DNA from: Brevundimonas sp.
GTDB lineage: Bacteria > Pseudomonadota > Alphaproteobacteria > Caulobacterales > Caulobacteraceae
DNA: 7,364 bases
Assembly: GCF_031082345.1 (NCBI RefSeq)
Contig: NZ_JAVHLH010000144.1
Coordinates: forward strand, 1 to 7,364
Direction of reading: 5' to 3'
This document shows positions 1 to 5,640 of this stretch, in pieces. The notes beneath the pieces are model-generated. The model was not told the DNA's origin and did not search any database. It saw only the letters and a program-made list of their open reading frames with translations. Both the position numbers and the translations under genes were made by a program. Each line of letters opens with the position of its first letter. Position 1 is the stretch's first letter.

Positions 1-506
1 TTGATGTCGGCGGCCGCCCCGGTCGCCACGGCCTGCATGGTCGCCTGGGCGGTCAACGGGTTACCCGCCGCGGCGGGGAAGGCCTGGAAGATGTTGTTGG
101 CGCCGCCGAGGACGCTGACCAGGTCGTTGGAGCCGAAGGTGCCGCCGCCGCCGGTATAGGCCAGCAGCTGGTTGCGCATGCCCGGAGGATTCGCCGCGCT
201 GTCCGTTCGGGCGCCGCCGAAGGCGTAGTTGACGCTGCCGGTCACCGGCGCGCCGGCGGTGTAGCGCCCGGCGTTGAAGCCCAGCAGTTCCGTGAACACC
301 GGCCCGTTGGAGAAGCGGCCCTGGAAGTAGGGCGGCGACAGCGGCGTCGTGCCGCCGGTGACGGCGTACAGATTGCCGTTGTCGCTCAGGCTGTCGCCGA
401 ACACGACCAGACGGCCGTAGCTCTGGGCGCTGGCGGCGGACGCGAACGCCCCGGCGGCGGCGACGGCCAGCGCGGCGACGGCCGCGTTGCGCAGGAAACG
501 AGACAT
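1..506 (-). CDS. Exported SGNH/GDSL-family esterase/lipase, C-terminus outside window
   Basis: Partial gene: 168 codons are visible from the ATG and the frame stays open to the left edge. Residues 1-27 form a classic signal peptide (basic MSRFLR, an Ala/Val-rich core, then SAASA before Gln28), so the protein is probably exported. Right after it comes the GDSL block I, VVFGDSLSDNGNLY (34-47), with the candidate nucleophile Ser39. NYAFGGA (93-99) fits the block II glycine and GGAN (134-137) fits block III, whose Asn contributes to the oxyanion hole. The Ser-His-Asp partner block (DxxH) would lie beyond the edge. Members of this family are secreted esterases/lipases, and some carry a C-terminal autotransporter barrel; whether this one does cannot be seen. 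The start is supported by a strong Shine-Dalgarno GAGGGAGG (514-521) seven bases upstream. An oddity is that the Asp normally following the block III Asn is Asn138. The family call is firm; the substrate is unknown. Confidence 0.88.
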   Translation of the reverse strand, partial: MSRFLRNAAVAALAVAAAGAFASAASAQSYGRLVVFGDSLSDNGNLYAVTGGTTPLSPPYFQGRFSNGPVFTELLGFNAGRYTAGAPVTGSVNYAFGGARTDSAANPPGMRNQLLAYTGGGGTFGSNDLVSVLGGANNIFQAFPAAAGNPLTAQATMQAVATGAAADI

Positions 507-513
507 CGATGAT

Positions 514-521
514 CCTCCCTC
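514..521 (-). promoter_or_regulatory. Ribosome binding site of the GDSL esterase
   Basis: On the minus strand this reads GAGGGAGG, seven bases before the ATG at 504-506. It is the strongest purine run in the 89-base gap and fixes the esterase start, giving a protein that begins directly with a signal peptide. Confidence 0.7.
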
Positions 522-595
522 GGCCGTCATCATGCGACCGTTGCGAGCACTCTGCGCCGGTTTTCAGCGTGTGCAAGATGCCGTCGGGGAAGCTT

Positions 596-2485
596 TCAGT
601 GCAGCATCCGGAAGCGCAGCGTCCCGGCAACACTGCGCAGAGCCTTCAGCGCGGCCGGGTCGTAGTCGCGGTCGACGTCGGTGATGACGTAGCCGGTGCG
701 CTCGTCGGTCTTCAGGTGCTGGCCGAGGATGTTCAGCCCCGCCGCCGCCAGGGCGCGGTTCAGCTCGGCCAGCACGCCGGGCTGGTTGCGGTGGATGTGC
801 AGGATGCGGTGGGCGCCCGAGACCTCCGCCAGCTGCACGTTCGGCAGGTTGACGCAGAAGGTGGTGTCGCCGCGGTTCAGATAGGCCAGCAGCCGCTCGG
901 CCGCGAATTCGGCGATGGCTTCCTGGGCCTCCTCGGTCGAGCCGCCGATGTGGGGCGTCAAAATGACGTTGGCCAGGCCGCGCAGGGGGCTGTCGAAAGG
1001 ATCGGCGTTGGTGGCCGGCTCGTCGGGGAAGACGTCGATGGCCGCGCCGCCGATGCGGCCCGAGCCCAGCGCCTGGGCCAGGGCGCCGACGTCGATCACA
1101 TGGCCCCGCGACAGGTTCAGCAGCAGGGCGCCGGGCTTCATCCGCAACAACTCGGCCGCGCCGATCAGCGCCGTATTGTCGACGCGGCCGTCGACATGCA
1201 GGCTGACGACGTCGCTTTCGGCCAGCAGGGCTTCCAGCGACGGCATGCGCCGCGCATTGCCCAGCGCCAGTCGCTCGGTCTTGTCGTGGAAGATCACCCG
1301 CATCCCCAGCGCCTCGGCCAGCACCGACAGCTGCGAGCCGATCGCCCCGTAGCCGACGATGCCGAGGGTCTTGCCACGCAGCTCGCGCGCCCCCGTGGCC
1401 GACTTGTTCCACTCGCCCCGGTGCATGGCCGCCGACTTGTCGGCGACGTCGCGCAGCAGGGCGATGGTCAGGCCGACCGCCAGCTCGACCACCGATCGGG
1501 TGTTGGAATAGGGGGCGTTGAACACCGCCACGCCGCGTTCGGCGGCGGCGTCGAGATCGATCTGGTTGACGCCGATGCAGAAGGCGGCGACGGCCATCAG
1601 CTTGTCGGCGGCGTCCAGAACGCGGGCGCTGACCTGGGTCTTGGAGCGGACGCCGAGCACGTGCACGCCCTTGATGCGCTCGATCAGGGCGTCCTCGCTC
1701 AGCGCGCCCTTCGCCGTCTCGACCTGGTAGCCCGCCGCCTGCAGCCGCTCGACGGCGGCGGGGTGGATGGTCTCCAGCAGCAGCATCCGCATCCGGCTGC
1801 GCGGATAGGACCAGCGCCCGGCGAGGCCTTCCAGATGCAGCAACTCGTCGACCGAGCGCACTTCGGCGTCGGCGGCGGCCACCACCCGCTCGCGGCGCAC
1901 CACCTCGGTGAAGGCGTAGAAGCGATCGGCCACGCCCGCCTCTTTGACCTCGGCGTCGGTCCAGCCGTCGCCGACCATGACGACAGGGCCGGGCAGGTTC
2001 AGGGCCTTCAGGGCCGCGGCCTTGCCGAAGGGGGCGAGCAGGGGGCTGTCGGCCACGCCGGTCACCCGCCCGTCGGCGTCGTAGCTCAGGTCGTTGGCGA
2101 CGATCCGGTCCGCAGCCACCCCGAGGCTGCGGGCGACCGGAGCGATGATCTCGCGAAAGCCGCCGGAGACGATGACGATGCGGCTCGCCTGTTCGCGGAA
2201 GAAGGTCAGGTTGCGGCGCACCGAGGCCGTCAGGCGCGGCTCGGCCTCGCCCGCCAGACGTTCGAGATGGGCGCGCGTCAACGGCAGCAGCGCCAGGCGG
2301 CGGGTCAGGGCCTCGCCGAACGGGATGTCGCCGGTCATGGCCCGGTCGGTCAGGCGCGCGATCTTCGCCCGTACGGCGGCGGCCTCGGGCGAGCCTTCGA
2401 GCGCGATATCGGCCAGCACCTCGAGCGTCTCGAAGTCGACGAGGGTCGAGTCGAAATCGAAGATGAAGGTCGTCGGGTCAGCCAT
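596..2485 (-). CDS. serA: Bifunctional fusion: phosphoserine phosphatase-like HAD domain plus D-3-phosphoglycerate dehydrogenase with ACT domain
   Basis: 629 residues. Residues 4 to about 220 are a HAD phosphatase of SerB type: motif I DFDST (Asp10, Asp12), Glu19 and Arg63 where SerB enzymes bind phosphoserine, motif II SGGF (Ser107), Lys155, and motif III GDGWTD (Asp173, Asp177). From about residue 232 a complete E. coli-like SerA follows: GYGAIG NAD site (378-383), acidic Asp401 after the second strand (NAD preference), and the catalytic triad Arg460, Glu489, His512 with the same spacing as E. coli Arg240/Glu269/His292. An ACT domain (about 560-629) keeps His565, Asn567 and Asn585, equivalent to the E. 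coli serine-binding residues. It would therefore oxidise 3-phosphoglycerate to 3-phosphohydroxypyruvate and dephosphorylate phosphoserine in the cytoplasm, with feedback by serine; dual activity is inferred. ATG 2485 is preferred over an in-frame GTG at 2503 because AAGG lies seven bases before the ATG. It lies 48 bases downstream of the dehydrogenase gene. Confidence 0.93.
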   Translation of the reverse strand: MADPTTFIFDFDSTLVDFETLEVLADIALEGSPEAAAVRAKIARLTDRAMTGDIPFGEALTRRLALLPLTRAHLERLAGEAEPRLTASVRRNLTFFREQASRIVIVSGGFREIIAPVARSLGVAADRIVANDLSYDADGRVTGVADSPLLAPFGKAAALKALNLPGPVVMVGDGWTDAEVKEAGVADRFYAFTEVVRRERVVAAADAEVRSVDELLHLEGLAGRWSYPRSRMRMLLLETIHPAAVERLQAAGYQVETAKGALSEDALIERIKGVHVLGVRSKTQVSARVLDAADKLMAVAAFCIGVNQIDLDAAAERGVAVFNAPYSNTRSVVELAVGLTIALLRDVADKSAAMHRGEWNKSATGARELRGKTLGIVGYGAIGSQLSVLAEALGMRVIFHDKTERLALGNARRMPSLEALLAESDVVSLHVDGRVDNTALIGAAELLRMKPGALLLNLSRGHVIDVGALAQALGSGRIGGAAIDVFPDEPATNADPFDSPLRGLANVILTPHIGGSTEEAQEAIAEFAAERLLAYLNRGDTTFCVNLPNVQLAEVSGAHRILHIHRNQPGVLAELNRALAAAGLNILGQHLKTDERTGYVITDVDRDYDPAALKALRSVAGTLRFRMLH

Positions 2486-2492
2486 CGGGCGA

Positions 2493-2496
2493 CCTT
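2493..2496 (-). promoter_or_regulatory. Ribosome binding site deciding the start of the serB-serA fusion
   Basis: On the minus strand AAGG sits seven bases before the ATG at 2483-2485. The alternative GTG start at 2503 would place this motif inside the coding region and has no comparable spacing to a purine run. The resulting protein begins MADPTTFIFDFDST, a normal N-terminus for a HAD phosphatase. Confidence 0.5.
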
Positions 2497-2533
2497 GGCG
2501 CACCTTCGCAGTTGCAGCAATGGACCGGCGCGG

Positions 2534-3940
2534 TCAGAACCGGCCGAGGCTGCGGATCTTGCTGTCGGGGCGCCGGGCGTCCAGCGCCGCCGCGCCGACC
2601 GCCGCCGCGATGGTGACCAGCGCCAGGATGGCGCCGCCTTCCCGGGCGTGATCGCGGGCGTAGGTTCCCGCCTCCGACGCGTAGTGACGGGCCCGCTTGC
2701 CCTGTTTCTTCAGCGCCCGGCGCGAGGTGTGCCGGGTGTCGTCGATGAACCGCCGCGACTTGCGCCCGGCGTCCTCGCCGAAGTCGGCCGCCCGCTCGCC
2801 GGCCTCGCTGACCCCGCGCCGCACCGTCTCGGTCAGGTCCTCGAACCGGCTGCGCAGACCGTCGGTATCGACCCAGCCGCGCGGATTGATGCGCCCGCGC
2901 AGGGTTTCGAACCGCGTCGGGCCGGTGCGCTGGTTGAGCAGCAGGGTGGCCAGTCCGACGCCCGCGAGGATGGCGACCACGCCCGCGGCGATGCCGGGAT
3001 GCTTGCGGACTTCGGCGAGGGCGGAGAACTGTCGGACCATGGGGTAGTAGACCTCTTCATCGAGACCGTCCTCGGACGGCTCGTAGAGCCCGTCCTCGTC
3101 CGGTTGCCACGCGGAACGCCTGTCCCGCATCAGGGAAGGAGCGAACCGGGCGAAAAGTGGTTCCGCCACGCCGGGCAGGACCGAATAGAAACTGGCGATC
3201 AGCCGGCCGCCGCCGCCGACGGTGATCTCGCGGATCGGATGTTCGGCGCAGTACAGGATGGTGCCGGCCACGACATGGGTCGCATAGACCGGCTGGGGGT
3301 TCTGCACCGCCTGGCCGGTCAGGTTGCGGGCGTGCCTGTTGTAGGGGGAGTCGATCGCCCCGGGCTTGACCAGACTGACCGTGACCGGCGCCTGGTCGCG
3401 CATCAGCTCCATGCGCAGCGCGTTGGTGAAGCCCTTCACCGCGTGTTTGGAGGCCGAATAGACGCCCTGGATCGGGATCGGCGCGTCGGACAGGATCGAG
3501 CCGACGTTGATGATGGCCCCGCCGCCGGGCCGCTCGCGCAGGTGCTCGGAGGCCACCAGCGAGCCGTTGACCACGCCCCAGTAGTTGGTTTCGAACAGCC
3601 GGCGCTGATCTTCCAGCGTGGTCTCGCGGATGGGGCCGTAGATCGATACGCCGGCGTTGTTGATCCAGGTGTCGAAGCCGCCGAACAGCCGCCGGCACTT
3701 TTCCGCCGCCTCGGCCAGGGCGTCGTAGTCGGCCACGTCGGCCACGGCCCAGGCCGCGCGCGCGCCGTCGGCCTGAAGTTCTTCCGTCAGCGCTTTCAGG
3801 TCGTTCTCGCCGCGTGCGATCAGGAAGACGCAGGCGCCCGCCCGCGCCGCCCGCCGCGCCGTCGACAGGCCGACGCCCGAGGTCGCGCCGGTAATCACGA
3901 TGGCCTGCTGTTTCAGGGGCTTGAGCGTCGCTTTGGTCAT
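2534..3940 (-). CDS. Short-chain dehydrogenase/reductase with membrane-associated C-terminal extension
   Basis: 468 residues; classical SDRs have about 250. The N-terminal part is a full classical SDR: TGATSGVG cofactor motif (17-24), Asp68 in the adenine-binding region, NNAG (94-97), and the catalytic tetrad Asn119, Ser148, Tyr161 and Lys165 (YSASK), followed by KPGAIDSP (192-199). It should be an NAD(P)-dependent oxidoreductase; the substrate cannot be told from sequence. From about residue 270 there is an unusual tail: an acidic stretch (DEDGLYEPSEDGLDEE, 281-296), a hydrophobic segment at about 315-335, a charged Arg-rich probably helical region (340-432), and a second hydrophobic segment at about 436-453, so the protein is probably membrane-attached. 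The ATG at 3940 has only a weak Shine-Dalgarno, but the sequence begins in the usual SDR position just before the first beta strand. The gene points away from hslO and towards the serB-serA fusion, 48 bases downstream, with which it may share a transcript. Confidence 0.92.
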   Translation of the reverse strand: MTKATLKPLKQQAIVITGATSGVGLSTARRAARAGACVFLIARGENDLKALTEELQADGARAAWAVADVADYDALAEAAEKCRRLFGGFDTWINNAGVSIYGPIRETTLEDQRRLFETNYWGVVNGSLVASEHLRERPGGGAIINVGSILSDAPIPIQGVYSASKHAVKGFTNALRMELMRDQAPVTVSLVKPGAIDSPYNRHARNLTGQAVQNPQPVYATHVVAGTILYCAEHPIREITVGGGGRLIASFYSVLPGVAEPLFARFAPSLMRDRRSAWQPDEDGLYEPSEDGLDEEVYYPMVRQFSALAEVRKHPGIAAGVVAILAGVGLATLLLNQRTGPTRFETLRGRINPRGWVDTDGLRSRFEDLTETVRRGVSEAGERAADFGEDAGRKSRRFIDDTRHTSRRALKKQGKRARHYASEAGTYARDHAREGGAILALVTIAAAVGAAALDARRPDSKIRSLGRF

Positions 3941-3977
3941 GAAATCGCCGGCTGGACAGGGTCTACGGGGGCCTTCG

Positions 3978-4005
3978 GGAACGGGGCCGCGACCCCGCCG
4001 GTTCC
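3978..4005. repeat. Imperfect inverted repeat in the divergent promoter region
   Basis: GGAAC (3978-3982) is complementary to GTTCC (4001-4005), with an inner GGGG (3983-3986) facing CCCC (3993-3996) across a six-base loop and four unpaired bases on the right arm. It lies in the 146-base gap between the divergently transcribed dehydrogenase and hslO genes. It could be an operator or an RNA hairpin in the dehydrogenase leader, but GC-rich DNA produces such dyads by chance, so this is tentative. Confidence 0.25.
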
Positions 4006-4022
4006 TGCTCTAGCACGCCGCC

Positions 4023-4052
4023 CTTACCATCCGCGATACGGGCGCCTATCTT
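4023..4052 (+). promoter_or_regulatory. Candidate promoter of hslO
   Basis: CTTACC (4023-4028) and CTATCT (4046-4051) are separated by exactly 17 bases. This resembles the alphaproteobacterial housekeeping pattern CTTGAC-17-CTATAT with four and five matches of six. A start about seven bases downstream would leave a leader of roughly 28 bases before the hslO GTG. A heat-shock sigma factor pattern is similar enough that it cannot be excluded, which would suit a chaperone gene. Confidence 0.4.
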
Positions 4053-4075
4053 GCGGCGCTCCGCACAACACCCTC

Positions 4076-4081
4076 AGAGGA
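4076..4081 (+). promoter_or_regulatory. hslO: Ribosome binding site selecting the GTG start of hslO
   Basis: AGAGGA ends five bases before GTG 4087. An upstream in-frame start at 4051 overlaps the candidate promoter -10 element and has no purine-rich site, so the GTG is favoured. Confidence 0.55.
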
Positions 4082-4086
4082 CCGCC

Positions 4087-5007
4087 GTGACCGATCACGC
4101 GCCCGCCGCCGCGCCCCTGGCTGACAATCTCGCCGCCGCCTTCCAGATCGAGGGCTGGCCGGTGCGCGGCCGGCTGGTCCGGCTGGGCGAGACCATCGAC
4201 GCCATCCTGTCGGCCCACGCCTATCCCGAGCCGGTCGCGGCCCTGCTGGGCGAGGCCTGCGTCCTGGCCGCCCTGATCGGGTCGGCCCTGAAGTTCGAGG
4301 GCCGGCTGATCGTTCAGGCCCAGGGCGACGGCCCGGTCCGCTACGTCGTCGCCGACTATGACACCCAGGGGCACCTGCGCGGCTACTGCCGCTTCGACGA
4401 GGCCGAGGTCGCCGCCGTCTCGCAGGGGTTCGCCCGGCCTGGCGCGAAGACCCTGCTGGGCGAGGGGCTGTTCGTGATGACGCTGGACCGGGGCGCCGAT
4501 TTCGAGCGCACCCAGGGCATCACCCCGATCGAGGGCGAGAGCCTGTCTCTGGCGGCGGAGCATTATTTCCAGCAGTCCGAGCAGATCCCGACCAAGGTCC
4601 GGCTGGCGGTGGGCGCGGTCGTGACGGACGGGGGCGCGGCCTGGCGCGCCGGCGGGGCGCTGATCCAGCTGATCGCCGGCGACGCCGCCCGCGGCTCGAC
4701 CGAAGAAGTCTGGGACCGGTCGCGGGCCCTGTTCCAGACTCTCGGCGACGACGAACTGATCGACCCCACCCTCTCGCCCGAGACCCTGCTGTTCCGCCTG
4801 TTCCATGAGGACGGGGTGCGGCTGGAGGACGCTCGCGCGCTTCAGGCCGTGTGCCGCTGCTCGAAGGCCCGTATCGGCGCAGTGCTGGCCTCGTTCGAGC
4901 CCGAGGAGCGGGCGGAGATGGTCGAGGACGACGGCAAGATCCGGGTCACCTGCGAATACTGCGCCACGGTCTACGAGCTGGAGCCGGAAGAGATCGTCGC
5001 GGGCTGA
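4087..5007 (+). CDS. hslO: Hsp33 family redox-regulated molecular chaperone HslO
   Basis: 306 residues from a GTG start, the usual size for Hsp33 (about 290-330). Hsp33 is a cytoplasmic holdase: its C-terminal zinc centre is reduced and silent in normal conditions, and oxidation with heat unfolds this switch and exposes client-binding surfaces. The zinc-binding signature is intact near the C-terminus: CRC (Cys256, Cys258), 30 residues, then CEYC (Cys289, Cys292), within the 27-32 spacing typical of the family. The N-terminal core also fits the family, with GPVRYVVADYDTQGHLRGY (82-100) matching the conserved Gly-rich substrate-binding region and an acidic residue-rich EPEERAEMVEDDGKI linker before the CxxC pair. 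It is preceded by AGAGGA and a plausible promoter at 4023-4052. The DUF805 gene follows 113 bases later on the same strand; no functional link between them is evident. Confidence 0.96.
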   Translation: MTDHAPAAAPLADNLAAAFQIEGWPVRGRLVRLGETIDAILSAHAYPEPVAALLGEACVLAALIGSALKFEGRLIVQAQGDGPVRYVVADYDTQGHLRGYCRFDEAEVAAVSQGFARPGAKTLLGEGLFVMTLDRGADFERTQGITPIEGESLSLAAEHYFQQSEQIPTKVRLAVGAVVTDGGAAWRAGGALIQLIAGDAARGSTEEVWDRSRALFQTLGDDELIDPTLSPETLLFRLFHEDGVRLEDARALQAVCRCSKARIGAVLASFEPEERAEMVEDDGKIRVTCEYCATVYELEPEEIVAG

Positions 5008-5051
5008 GGCGAGGCCGGGGGCGGCACGCTCGCGATCCGGCTCGCCGAACG

Positions 5052-5069
5052 CCGGGTTGCGAAGCCCGG
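5052..5069 (+). other. Small hairpin between hslO and the DUF805 gene
   Basis: CCGGGTT (5052-5058) pairs with AA-CCCGG (5062-5069, one bulged G) around a GCG loop. It sits 45 bases after the hslO stop. There is no following T-run, so it is not a canonical intrinsic terminator; it may attenuate read-through or protect the hslO mRNA 3' end. Confidence 0.25.
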
Positions 5070-5120
5070 TCCGGTCAGCCATGCTCCCGACGTCGCATCA
5101 GCGAGTCAGGGGAGGATCGC

Positions 5121-5606
5121 ATGACCACGGAATCATCATCCCAGGTTCAGAGCTTCGACTGGAAGCACCTGTTCTTTTCGTTCGAGGGGCGCACGCGGCG
5201 GTCCCATTTCTGGATCGGCTGGCTGGTCTGCCTCGGCCTCGGCGTCGTGTTCGGCTGGATCCCGCTGTTCGGCTTCGTCCTCTCGATCGCGCTGATCTGG
5301 CCGAATCTGGCGATCACCGTGAAGCGGCTTCACGACATGGGGCAATCGGGCTGGCTCGCCGCCATTCCCTATGCGGTCGGCATCATCGGCACGATCGTGG
5401 CCTTCACCATGATCGGGGCCACCGCCTTCATGAACGCGGCCGCGCTCGAGAGGGAAGATCCCGCGGCGATCATCGCCCTGGTCGGCCCGGCCATGGGCCT
5501 GTTCGGCCTGATGTTCCTGGTCGGGCTCGGCTTCCTGCTCTGGATCGGCCTCACCGACAGTCAGTCGGGCGACAACCGCTTCGGTCCCAACCCGAAGCGG
5601 CTCTAG
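5121..5606 (+). CDS. DUF805 family inner membrane protein
   Basis: 161 residues, the normal size of DUF805 proteins (related to E. coli YhaH/YhaI). The family signatures are present: FEGRTRRSHFW (21-31) before the first membrane segment, the conserved VKRLHDMGQSGW (67-78) at a membrane-cytoplasm boundary, and a C-terminal GDNRFGPNP (150-158). Hydrophobic segments at about 31-63 (probably two helices), 80-103 and 115-143 suggest four membrane helices. The biochemical role of the family is not known. The ATG has a very strong Shine-Dalgarno, GGGGAGGA (5109-5116), four bases upstream. It lies 113 bases after hslO in the same direction and may have its own promoter: TTGCGA at 5057-5062 is a possible but unsupported -35. 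The 3' end converges with the gamma-glutamyltransferase gene across 34 bases. Confidence 0.92.
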   Translation: MTTESSSQVQSFDWKHLFFSFEGRTRRSHFWIGWLVCLGLGVVFGWIPLFGFVLSIALIWPNLAITVKRLHDMGQSGWLAAIPYAVGIIGTIVAFTMIGATAFMNAAALEREDPAAIIALVGPAMGLFGLMFLVGLGFLLWIGLTDSQSGDNRFGPNPKRL

Positions 5607-5640
5607 GTCCTCGATCCCGCCGGCGACGCGCGGCGCTGGT

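Noticed and set aside
564..1412. Minus-strand frame of 282 codons inside the SerA region.
   Set aside because: It lies out of frame inside the well-supported dehydrogenase domain and its translation is Arg/Ala/Pro-rich with no domain.
2486..2503. GTG at 2503 as the start of the serB-serA fusion (six extra residues).
   Set aside because: The Shine-Dalgarno AAGG is placed for the ATG at 2485, and the extra residues MRQGRP add nothing conserved.
2522..2534. GACCG-CGC-CGGTC dyad at the end of the dehydrogenase gene as a terminator.
   Set aside because: The stem is five base pairs with no T-run, and the next gene in the same direction starts within 48 bases, so co-transcription is as likely.
509..4090. 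Plus-strand open frame of 1193 codons running opposite to both the serB-serA fusion and the dehydrogenase genes.
   Set aside because: It is a by-product of high GC and codon bias on the opposite strand. Its translation is low-complexity (rich in Gly, Ala, Arg, Gln, Val and His) with no recognisable domain, and it covers two clearly real genes and the gap between them.
4024..5082. Minus-strand frame of 352 codons opposite hslO.
   Set aside because: hslO is certain from its intact CxC/CxxC switch; the opposite frame shows no motif and is an antisense shadow.
5618..5635. Possible bidirectional terminator between the convergent DUF805 and gamma-glutamyltransferase genes (CGCCG/CGGCG with an eight-base loop).
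   Set aside because: The stem is only five pairs and neither side has a T-run, so in this base composition it is indistinguishable from chance.
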